Positions 22,958 through 32,340 of a stretch of 64,000 bases of DNA are shown piece after piece; position 1 is the first letter of the stretch; the number at the start of each line of letters is the position of its first letter. A program made the translations under genes and the position numbers. Below the pieces are notes generated by a model that was given only the letters and a program-made list of their open reading frames with translations, had not been told where the DNA came from and made no database searches. The DNA comes from Pyrus communis (taxonomy: Eukaryota > Streptophyta > Magnoliopsida > Rosales > Rosaceae): the NCBI RefSeq assembly GCF_963583255.1, contig NC_084814.1, positions 19,817,164-19,881,163 on the forward strand, in the 5' to 3' direction.

Positions 22958-23426
22958 ATCGATTGCTTCTTTTAGTTCAGCTTTAGTATTTCACAGACAA
23001 TCAGAAATTGTGACACGTTAGAAATTGAGAATGATCAATATTAGTTTACTAGAAAGGAAAGCCCGATGCTGCGGGTTTAAAATTGCTAGAAAGACTGTGT
23101 TTGGAAGATGTAAACACTATGTTATAGAAGAATGGGAAAAGTTGTTTAAGGGAGGTATCCTGGGCAAGGGAAAAGAAAAGGATTGAAATACATGAAACAA
23201 AATTGTATCACAATAGAATTATATTATGAACAAAATAAGGATAGATTGTGTTTACCCAGTGTTTTTTTTGCGGGGAAAGAAGTTGCATAAGTTGGAAAGG
23301 ATCTTCTTCTGGCAATTTTATAGGATGTCATCAAATTTTTGCACGTTTCTCTCAGTGAAATGTACATTAGAAAAGAGTTTGATTAAACATATGAAAAAAA
23401 TATATATTGTTTAGTATGGTGTAAAC
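22958..23426. other. Stretch without recognised gene
   Basis: AT-rich DNA upstream (in E's direction) of fragment E. It does not carry the TATA-containing promoter block of genes A and C, so E's promoter is lost. No RNA gene or coding region was recognised. Confidence 0.5.
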
Positions 23427-23869
23427 CACTGTTCTAAAAATCCCCGCCTAGGCCCCGATTAATGTCTAGGCATTTGAAAATTAAGAAATGACACCTAGAC
23501 CTGCTGAGGTGCCTGCCTAAGCACCTGCTTAAGTTGTGACTCACTTAGGCAGAAAATAGATAACTTTCATTTTGCATTTTATTTTTTTCAATAAATTGTA
23601 AGAAACTTGTTGAATGCTTAAATGAGCATACATTATATGCTTGTTCCCTATGTTTTCATTATATTTCAATACTTTATAATATATTTATCATTCTATTTTG
23701 TAGTTTATGATGAAATTATATATATTTTAAGTATAAACAAACACTTATTTACATGAAATATAATGAATTTAGTTAAATCCACCTAGGCGACCGCCTAGAC
23801 CTCGCCTAACCGCCTAGGTGCTAGGCCCCAACTCGCCACCTGACTAGCACCTAGCTTCTTTTAGAATTT
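23427..23869. mobile_element. MITE (443 bp) with CGCCTAGG-rich ends
   Basis: Flanked by TGGTGTAAA on both sides (23418-23426, 23870-23878). The ends pair imperfectly: GTTCTAAAAATCC at the left, and TTTTAGAATTTT at the right. Next to each end lies a GC-rich cluster of CCTAGGC-like words in opposite orientation, while the middle is very AT-rich. A duplication of 8-9 bp fits a hAT or Mutator-type non-autonomous element. Confidence 0.65.
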
Positions 23870-23878
23870 TGGTGTAAA

Positions 23879-25899
23879 TACAAAATTACACGTGTGTATC
23901 AGTTGGGATAGCAAAAGCTTTACAAATGAGATTGCAATTGAGGGTTAAACCCCTCAGCCGTCATATGCGTTCACAGAATGTAGACTGATTGGTATGTGTA
24001 AGCAGTAATGATGATAGTTTTGGTCTAGCATAGTTAGCAATATGTGTAGTACATGTATTACCCTAATTGTATCTTAATTATTAATCATTATAAGACTAAA
24101 ATCTCTCCTCAAGCTTGTAAAGAAGCTTGAGTTTAAATTGATTTTCCTACTTTGAACAAAACTATACCCAGATACCTCAAATAATCGGAATCATACAAAA
24201 ACCAAGCATCCTAGTAGCTAACTAGGACATGAAATTGTGGTTTCACTGATTATATTAAAAATATTTGGAAATTTTTTAGATACTAAAAAACACAAATGAA
24301 GTTTGAAAAATCACCGACTGAATGTCCCAAGATAAAGATCCTTATTTCCGGCAACATTTCCACTCCTGGCTAGCCATCTTTCATGTTGATGACATCTGCT
24401 ACACAGAGAAGAAACAAAACAAAGAGATTTTAGAGATTTTTATTTGGTATATATCTTATTTCTCATCGATATCTTATCTAAATTATTTTATAAAATTATG
24501 AATAGCTAATAAGACCTTGTAATTCTTATGTACATTGAAGCCCCTCTTGAGAATCCACTACTTTTCCTGTAAAGACTGCATTATGTTAGTAATCGATTAG
24601 CATTTAAACGCTGTTGTATATATAAATCTACTGTATGCATGATTAGTAGCATGAACGACAACAACATGGTTTGATAGTTAAAATGGTCAGCCAAATTATA
24701 TGTGAAAAAATTCTTACCCAAGTAAACTAAAGATTCATCATTTGATTTTAATTCCCCAGCTAATCAAAGACAAACCAAAAATTAAAAAATAAAACCAGCA
24801 TATGCTATGGAAAATAGTCAGAACAAAAGCAGAATTTGACTAGAAAAAAAATGCACATTTCCTGTAATTAAAAACATCATTGTGTTTTCTTGACAAACCT
24901 TGCCTTCCCTTCCTGCTCTGCCCTTCTTTGTTGCAAATATTGTCCCACATATGCGATTCGTATCGACCGGTCCATCCATGCCTGGTCAACATACTTTCGA
25001 ATATGCATTTGCAAGTAAATTTGTTGCCAACGTCAAGCTCTGGCCACCGAACTTATGACAAGTTCCTTCATGCAGCGTTGAAGTTCCAACTCCTGCAACA
25101 AAATGCAAGTACTTTCATAATTCTTCCAATTCCTTTCTACATTCAACCAAACAAACACTATGTACTTGTCCAACCAATCTATTATAAACTCCTTCCACGA
25201 CAAAACATTGTTTTCACGAAAAATTTGAAAATTCCTACCTTTAAATCTGCTCCAGAGGCATACCTTTGAAGATGCATTTCCCAATACATTTGTTGCCAAT
25301 CTAGCCATTGAATCTGAATGTCAAGCTCTAATAAGTGGCCGTCCGAGAAATTTGTCGACGTAGGATTGAAATTGCAACTTTTGGAGCAAAATGTAAGAAA
25401 TTTATCATTCTTTGAATTCTGAATTCCTATCTATATTCAATGAAACAAAACAGATAAAACTCAATTCTGGCAAACCTTTTGTGTTTTCTACCATTCCAGA
25501 GTCCTTCTTTGATAAACTAACAGTCATCTTTATAAGCATTGCTAGAATACATTTGCATAAAGGAGACTGGAAACAAAATCCCCAAACAAACGAAAACCGA
25601 GTTTACTGGCGACTATTCTATGAGAAAAACAACAAAGGATTTGAGAGGAAGAGAACAACATGAAGACGGACAGAAGCAGAGACTTGTGAGGGATACAAAA
25701 TGAAACTGAAAGGTAAAGTGAAGAAGACGGAATGGAACCATCAAGATCAACGATCATCAACGTGTGGCGTTCATGGACAAAACAGTCAATTTACTGTAGG
25801 AGAGTGGGAACATCACAACTAACAAATAAGAAACCAAGGGCATTTCCATCTGTTCACTGTTAATGAACAGTGTTATAAAACTGAGTTCTAGTATATGTA
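23879..25899. other. Gene-free stretch with repeated exon-like units
   Basis: No intact gene. Two similar minus-strand segments occur near 24985-25100 and 25265-25400. Both contain TTTGTTGCCAA, TCAAGCTCT and, on the coding side, a leucine/glutamine-rich short peptide (such as ELELQRCMKEL). They look like two decayed copies of one exon of a gene I do not recognise. The right end (25838-25872) is the repeated terminus also seen at 18630-18665. Confidence 0.35.
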
Positions 25900-26089
25900 T
25901 AATATAATATATGAGAACGAGAGAGAGTAGTAGTTAATAGTTAACACAAAGTCATATTTGAACTAGACTTATTTTATACTTAACTTGATACCCGACTTTA
26001 ATTAAATTAATAGTAATAATTTTCTTGAACTTGAAACCTTTTCCAATAAATGAAAAGCAACTACTAAGTCTTCAGCTACACCATAAGAT

Positions 26090-26307
26090 TAGGGAATATT
26101 TTTGCTCACTGTCATTTAGTGTGGTGTATGCTGACCACTTTATTTATTATCGTTAGATGAGTTTGAATTTAAAGATTTGTGTAGTGGATAAGAACAAATC
26201 TCAAAATTTAAACTTATCTAACGGTAATAAATAAGGTGGTGAGCATACATTATACTAAATGGTGGTGAGTATATATCATACTAAATGGTGGTGAACAAAA
26301 ATGCACT
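26090..26307. mobile_element. hAT-type hairpin MITE (218 bp)
   Basis: Flanked by a perfect 8-bp duplication, CATAAGAT (26082-26089, 26308-26315); the empty site is preserved in the other promoter copies (1160-1200, 32760-32780). The two halves pair over about 80 bases: TTTTGCTCAC, GTATGCTGACCACTTTATTT and TCGTTAGATGAGTTT on the left have inverted partners on the right. No coding capacity. Confidence 0.82.
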
Positions 26308-26425
26308 CATAAGATAAAGTGAGTCATCCATTATTGCTATTTGGAAAAAAATAAAGACAAGAGTCTCGAATCAATGTCCAAGCTGAAGCAATCAGTCTTG
26401 CTTTCTGTAGAAATCCTACCACTAA

Positions 26426-28153
26426 GAGCAAGTCTAGTGTGGTTAAATGCCAGGGGGATTGGTTGCTCTAGCAACCCAATTCATCAACCTATGCAGCTCT
26501 AGCCTATTCGGGCTATTGGGCTGAGGGGGAGCCCGAGGGAAAGCTCAAGCGCAAATCCAAGGCCCGAGCACCTGAGAGGGAATAATGCAAGGCTGACGTT
26601 AGCCATGTTTTTAAAATTTTGCATTAGGCAAGTGCAACACAACAGTGCATGGGGACGCGTCACTGACATGATTTGCAGGCAATGGGTCCCGTGCTCGACA
26701 GGCTGTTTGTAGCCGTTACTGGGTGCAACGTGGCACCCTCTCGGCTGTTGGATTTCAACGGCTCTTTTTTTCTGGACCGTTTGATTTCCAACGGTAAAAA
26801 AAAATTTCAAAACTCCCCCAACGGCTAGATGACGTGGCACGATCTGAGGCATTCGAATTAAGTTCAACGGTCTAAGTTTTTCAGCTTTTAAAATTAAAAA
26901 AAAAGGGGAAAAAATTGATATGTTACCGTTATGCCACGTGTCACAATCTGGAGGGTTGGATTTCAAATTTTGTGTAATCCAACGATACAAATTAATTAAG
27001 TTAATAAAAAAAAATTTAAAAATCCAAAAAAAATTATTTTTCTATAAATACCTTATCATTATCTTCCACCTTGCACCACACTTTCATATTTTCTTAAATA
27101 CTTTCAACCACATACTAATCTTTCTCTCAAAGTTTCTGTATACTTTTGTTTCCAAAAAAATGGCCCATTGGTGCAGGTACGAATTGGATGCTTATTGAAG
27201 ATGTTACATTGTGTTCTAGATGGGTTGAAATCACTCATGATCCGATTACAGGTAATGAGATGCAGTTGCGAGAAATGTGGAGCAATATTCATTCCTTTTT
27301 TCTTGAGAAAATTGGTGGCAAAAGAATTGAACAATTGCTCTCAAGTTGTTGGAGAATACTCAGCCAATCATTTACTCATTGGAGAAACGCCTTGGCACAA
27401 TCTAGTACTAATATTTGAAGTGGGGAAAACTACGCGGATCAGGTAACAATATATTCTTTATTTGGTTGTATTATACCCAAATTTACATTAGCTACTTTGA
27501 TTATAATTTTTTCTTCTCGCACATTTTGTAGACACTTCAAGAACCCGCATTTTGTAGACACTTCAAGAATAAGCTTGGTACAATACCAAAAACAAAAACA
27601 AATCATTCAACTGGGGGGAATGTTGGAATATTATCAAGGATTGTCCCAAATTCAAAGTTGTGCCTATCAGTCCAGAAGTTGTTACGAACAACACCCTTCT
27701 ACACTCTACGCTAGATCACGACCCGCATGTTCATAAAAACAACACAAAACAAGTGCTAGAAGCGACCCCTGAACAAGTGTCGGGGTCGACTTGTTATCCA
27801 CTCAGGCCTTAAGGTAAGAAGGCTTCAAAGACAAGAGGGAGTTCTTCCGTAACGACACGTGGCGAGACGGAATTGGATAAAATCTTATCGAAATCTATTA
27901 CCAAAAATTGTACTTTCGGATAATGACACGTGGCGTGATGAGACCAGTTAAAAATCTTATCCGAAATTACAAATAAAATTATTTTTATTATTTTATAAAA
28001 TAAAAAATATATTTTATTGCCTATTGTCATGACTATTTAGTTTAGGGGTTGAGATGCAAAAGGCAATAACTGTTCATTAAAGGCAGTAACTATTCATTGG
28101 AGGGGATTCAATTGCCTATTACCATGGGGAGCTCTTACACACTGGAATTGCTT
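26426..28153 (+). mobile_element. PIF/Harbinger-like element carrying a decayed ORF1
   Basis: Flanked by TAA on both sides (26423-26425, 28154-28156), the 3-bp duplication typical of PIF/Harbinger. Inverted ends: GAGCAAGTCTAGTGTGG at the left and, on the other strand, AAGCAATTCCAGTGTG at the right. The inside encodes only an ORF1-type protein remnant and no DDE transposase. The last 250 bases are AT-rich. The empty site is visible at 32930 (CCACCACTACATG). Confidence 0.72.
27146..27850 (+). pseudogene. Remnant of Harbinger ORF1-like (Myb/SANT-type, GST-T3-like) protein
   Basis: The frame from 27146 reads NWMLIEDVTLCSRWVEI, HDPITGNEM, MWSNIHSFFLEKIGGKR and SSCWRILSQ. This is the pattern of plant proteins often mislabelled 'glutathione S-transferase T3-like', which derive from Harbinger ORF1 (Myb/SANT-like DNA-binding). 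After an apparent intron and a frameshift, 27605-27810 continues with WGECWNIIKDCPKFK and EVVTNN, then YPLRP and, after a stop, GKKASK, which is the family's usual C-terminal run. Stop and frameshift make it a pseudogene. Confidence 0.7.
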
Positions 28154-28855
28154 TAAATATTTACCACTACACCATGGATTAGTTTGGAATTACTATTTTT
28201 TTTAATTATTTCTATTCTGCTATAAGAATATAAAATTTAAAAATAAACCATAAATAAAAAAAACAGATAAGTGTCTGGTAAATTATAGTTCTATTAGTGC
28301 TTTTAGCAAAAAAAATGAGGGTATAATTGTTAATATGAAAGTTTTATTAATTGGTATTGTTCATGTGCCTTTAATGAAAAAACTTTTTTTTTTTTTTTTT
28401 TTTTTTTAACATATGGAAAGCTACTTATACTGTTTACTGTTTTAGATCCATGATTTTGAAAAGATAAGAACACTTTCTTTATTTATCAAACATAATTAAG
28501 ACACCACATTTTTAAGAAGCTGCTTTTAAAAAAAAATTAAGCAACCCCCAATCAATCCTACAAACATTGTAAAATACGAAGGTGAAATTTGTTTAAAAAA
28601 AAAAAAAAAAAAAAAAAAAGTGAAAGTAAACATGTAGGGTTGCTTAATATTTTTTGTGATTTAGGGCAAAGCATGCTCATCAATTAAAATTACAGGGACG
28701 GCAACAAAGTGGAATAAACGAGTTTGATCTAACTAACATCCAATTTTTGTGATTTAGAGCATTCTCAATGGCAATGCAAATCTTTACATTTTTAGAGCTA
28801 TATTTTTGTACTTAAATTAAAAGAAGTGGCCAGTTTGAGGTTTTTTTATTTGGTT

Positions 28856-29003
28856 AGTGCTATTCACACATTTTTTTTTTTTTTACTTTCTACACGCTCT
28901 TGTTAGTTTTTATCTACTCATCTTCTTCAATTCATTCAATTCAACTACCGGAATTTGAGAGGGGTGTGTGAGAGGTAAAAATGAGTGTGTAGTTAGCACC
29001 ATC
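28856..29003. mobile_element. MITE (148 bp) with 8-bp target duplication
   Basis: Perfect ATTTGGTT on both sides (28848-28855, 29004-29011). The ends pair as AGTGCTATTCACACA against GATGGTGCTAACTACACAC read on the other strand. The empty site is seen upstream of gene A (about 1780-1800) and gene C (about 33385). Confidence 0.7.
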
Positions 29004-29512
29004 ATTTGGTTCTCTCTCTCAATCTCAATGCAAAAATTATTATATGTTTATGTTTAAAATTTGAGTCTTTGCATTGTAGGAGAAAATATTTGAGTCAAAA
29101 CTCAAATCTTTATGTTTTCAATTGAATAATGTGGTTCAAATTCCTCTATAACATCTTTGACGAGAATTGAATCTAAAACTTCTCACTTATAATGAAGAAA
29201 AATACCACTAGACTGTATTACTAAATAGCAGGTTTATACTTTATATTTAAGAAGTCCAAATATTTTGACGCATTAGAAATGACATTAAACCTTCTTAAGA
29301 CTTCCAAGTTTAAAACGGCTCGCTCTATTTTTGTAAGAAGAGCATTTACATAGAGGACCACTTTCATACACAAGGGAGTTCTTGTTCGTTCAACGTCAAT
29401 TTTTATTGTACGACAAAACCCTGTAGTTTGAGAGTAATTTGCATAAAACAGGTTTACTGTTGCATGATATTTCATACTAATAATGCAATATTATGCGGAG
29501 CAAAACAACAAG

Positions 29513-29796
29513 TGTGACATCCCACATCGCCCAGGGGAGTGATCCTTATATGTATATTCTCAGCCTTACCTAGCACGAGGCATTTTGGGAGCTCACTGGC
29601 TTCGGGTTCTGTAGGAACTTCGAAGTTAAGCGAGAAGGGGGCTAGAGTAATCCCATGATGGGTGACCCACTGGGAAGTTGCTCGTGAGTTCCCAAAAACA
29701 AAACCGTGAGGGAATGGTAAGCCTAAAGCGGACAATATCGTGCTATGGTGGTGGAGCGGGCCCAGGAAATGATCCGTCCCGGGCCGGGATGTGACA
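29513..29796 (+). repeat. Cassandra LTR 1 with 5S rRNA-like segment
   Basis: The 5S-like stretch runs from about 29565 to 29690. It keeps GAAGTTAAGCG (29622-29632) and GATGGGTGACC (29657-29667), the two best conserved words of plant 5S rRNA and part of its internal pol III promoter. The rest has drifted, so this is not a working 5S gene. Confidence 0.9.
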
Positions 29797-29866
29797 ATTT
29801 GGTATCAGAGCCTAACCCTGGCCTTGGTGTGCCGACGAGGACGTCAGACCCTTAAGGGAGGTGGAT

Positions 29867-30150
29867 TGTGACATCCCACATCACCCAGGGAAGTGATCCT
29901 TAAATGCATATTCCCATCCTTACTTAGCACGAGGCCTTTTGGGAGCTCACTGGCTTCGAGTTCCATCGGAACTCCGAAGTTAAGCGAGAAGGGGGCTAGA
30001 GCAATCCCATGATGGGTGATCCATTGGGAAGTTGCTCGTGAGTTCCCAAAAACAAAACCGTGAGGGAATGGTAAACCCAAAGCGGACAATATCGTGCTAC
30101 GGTGGTGGAGCAGGCCCAGGAAGTGATCCACCCTGAGCCAGGATGTGACA
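29867..30150 (+). repeat. Cassandra LTR 2 with 5S rRNA-like segment
   Basis: Same length as LTR 1 and LTR 3. Differences by eye include AAATGCATATTCCC in place of the TATATGTATATTCTC seen in the other two, and ATTGGGAAG in place of ACTGGGAAG. This is the most diverged of the three. Confidence 0.9.
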
Positions 30151-30220
30151 ATTTGGTATCATAGCCTAACCCTGGCCGTGGTGTGCGGACGAGGACGTCG
30201 GGCCCCTAAGGGGGGTGGAT

Positions 30221-30504
30221 TGTGACATCCCACATCGCCCAGGGGAGTGATCCTTATATGTATATTCTCATCCTTACCTAGCACGATGCCTTTTGGGAGC
30301 TCATTGGCTTCGAGTTCTGTAGGAACTCCGAAGTTAAGTGAGAAGGGGGCTAGAGCAATCTCATGATGGGTGACCCACTGGGAAGTTGCTCTTGAGTTCC
30401 CAAAAACAAAACCGTGAGGGAATGGTAAGCCCAAAGAGGATAATATCGTGCAATGGTGGTGGAGCGGGCCCGGGAAGTGATCCGTCCCGGGACGGGATAT
30501 GACA
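30221..30504 (+). repeat. Cassandra LTR 3 with 5S rRNA-like segment
   Basis: Closer to LTR 1 than to LTR 2 in the first 60 bases. The end reads GACGGGATATGACA, then the ACAAG duplication. Confidence 0.9.
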
Positions 30505-30509
30505 ACAAG

Positions 30510-31394
30510 TATTTATCATTAATAGCCAAAATTTAACACCCAATTTCATAAATATTACTTTTTATAAAAAAATTTCAAATATAGCAGAAAACTCACGTGA
30601 ATAGACCTAAATACCCTCAAAATCCAAAACTCATTTACATAAAAAAAGCCAAAACACTTTAATAAATCTCCTCGGCATTGTTGTTCAAAGTGTGAGGCTG
30701 CTAGCGAAGTTGGTAATATCAAACTTGTGCAAATTTATGAAAGATCAATCCTAACCAGCTTAAATTCTAAAGCAAAATTGAATTCCATAAATAGCATTTT
30801 CAATCTGAACTCTTTGTTTGTTCCTCTTTCCTCTAGCCTTCTCAAACTTCCATCCCTTGGACCGCACATAAGGTTTAGTGTGGTTGTGTGGCACACCAGG
30901 AGTTGGAACGAAGTGTTTCACTGCTTCACGAGAATTCTTAAGACCTATGAGAAGAACTATTTTCTGACCCAATCGTGCTCTCAAAGCAAGCTGATCAAAT
31001 GTCAAGCACTCTCCTCCCTATTGTTGCCACTATTGTTGAAGTTTGGTTGCTCGTGACGCTGCTTCGAAAGAGTGATTGCCCCCACGATCTTGTACCCATG
31101 AGAAAGACTTTTAATGGTACCTTCATTATGGCTGTAATTTGTTGCTAGTGGTCGTTGGTAGATCTTATGCTTATGGTGTTGGTTCTTGGCTAACTTTGAC
31201 TTTTTATTAATTGAACTTAGTTTATGTTTTTTTTTTTTAATAATAATTTTAAGGGTATTTAAGTATATATAAGTGGATTTTCTGTTATTTTTGAAAATTT
31301 TTATAAACAAAATGATGTTTATGAAATCGGTTGTTAAATTTTAATTATTTGTCAAAAAAAAATTCCAAAACAACTTACTTGTGATAGCGTATTT
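30510..31394. mobile_element. TIR element adjoining Cassandra (family also at 36290-37140)
   Basis: The left end TATTTATCATTAATAGCCAA, with ATTTCATAAATATTA following, pairs with an inverted counterpart at about 31300-31350. The same left end occurs in intron 1 of gene C (36292-36360, TATTTATCATATATAGCCAA). The inner part differs. No transposase was recognised; boundaries are approximate. Confidence 0.45.
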
Positions 31395-31680
31395 GTGAAC
31401 GAAACTACCACGTAATGATAAATTCATTCTATGTAAGTTGCCCTATTTTCACTCTTAGTTACACAATAACATGTGACATAGATTCGAATGCATCCATCAG
31501 GGCAATCGCAGTCCGTCCAGTTTTCAATAAGATTTTGTTTTGTTCTTTTGTTTTTGTTGTTAATGTTCACTTTTTTTTCCTTAATTGAGGGGTTTAACCT
31601 TCTGTCTGTTTGCGTTGAATCATAGATCTTCCTCAAGAAGGTTCATTTGTCTATTAGAGTACTAATAAATAAAATATCTG

Positions 31681-32340
31681 CTTGATGAAGTCTCTTCTGC
31701 CTGATAAAAGTCAAGAGGATGAGGTTTTGTAATTACCATCGATCTCTCGCCTTTTGGTCTTCCGCACTAATGTCAATAAGAACAGTGCGCGTAGAGCACA
31801 AAATTTTTTAAACGTTATAGCATGAAAATTAGCATTTCATTGAGTTTTGGTAAGCTTGAAATTATTTTTCAAGTTATATTGCACGCCTATCGACACATAT
31901 CAATAGGAGCATGTTGACTTGTGTCGTTAAATTATGGGAGCCATGCCGACAGATATCAACTATGTCAAGTGATCCTATTGGAAGCCTGTAGAAAAGCATA
32001 CAAATGTATAAGGCTAGCAGCTATCTTGCCTAGTGCCCCTAGTTCGTTGAACAATTAGAGGATAGTTTTTTAGGGCATTTCAGAATTTTCAATAGGCAGA
32101 AATTTCTGAGCTTGAGGGTTAGTTGACCAACCATAGCCAAGGTGGATCCGTCTGTGATCCTAATTGTATCTACATTTTCATTTCCCTCATTGTCATCATG
32201 TCATTGTGTCATCAAATTGATACGATTTTATTAATTTTTGCATGAGTATGAATGACTTAATCCTAACATTATTGCTACATGTTTGATACTATTCGAGCAA
32301 CCACGTAAATACGTATCCCACGCATGGTAACCAAGCATAT
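31681..32340. other. Stretch without recognised feature
   Basis: No coding region, RNA gene or clear repeat recognised. It separates the orphan promoter copy 3 from copy 4. Confidence 0.4.

Larger units (their letters stand above)
29513..30504 (+). mobile_element. Tandem Cassandra TRIM: three LTRs and two internal parts
   Basis: Three 284-bp LTRs (29513-29796, 29867-30150, 30221-30504) alternate with two 70-bp internal parts (29797-29866, 30151-30220). Each internal part begins with the initiator-Met primer site (TTTGGTATCA) and ends with a purine-rich tract (AGGGAGGTGGAT). The whole is flanked by one perfect 5-bp duplication, ACAAG (29508-29512, 30505-30509). Each LTR carries a 5S-rRNA-like stretch with pol III control words. 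These are the defining features of Cassandra terminal-repeat elements in miniature. The element has no coding capacity. Confidence 0.93.
25900..31680 (+). repeat. Copy 3 of the promoter block: orphan, loaded with transposons
   Basis: Fragments 26025-26089, 26308-26425, 28720-29510 and 31395-31660 together reconstitute most of the upstream region of genes A and C, in the same order and orientation. Between them sit a hAT-type MITE, a PIF/Harbinger-like element, a 148-bp MITE, the Cassandra array and a TIR element. The G-box seen in front of A (CACGTG) and C (CACGTG) reads CATGTG here (31470-31475). No TATA/leader region or family exon follows, so the gene is gone. Confidence 0.65.

Noticed and set aside
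29513..30504. Regular array of three near-identical units, CRISPR-like or a real 5S rRNA cluster
   Set aside because: The units are 284-bp LTRs with primer sites and a target duplication; the 5S-like part has drifted and is only the Cassandra 5S segment.
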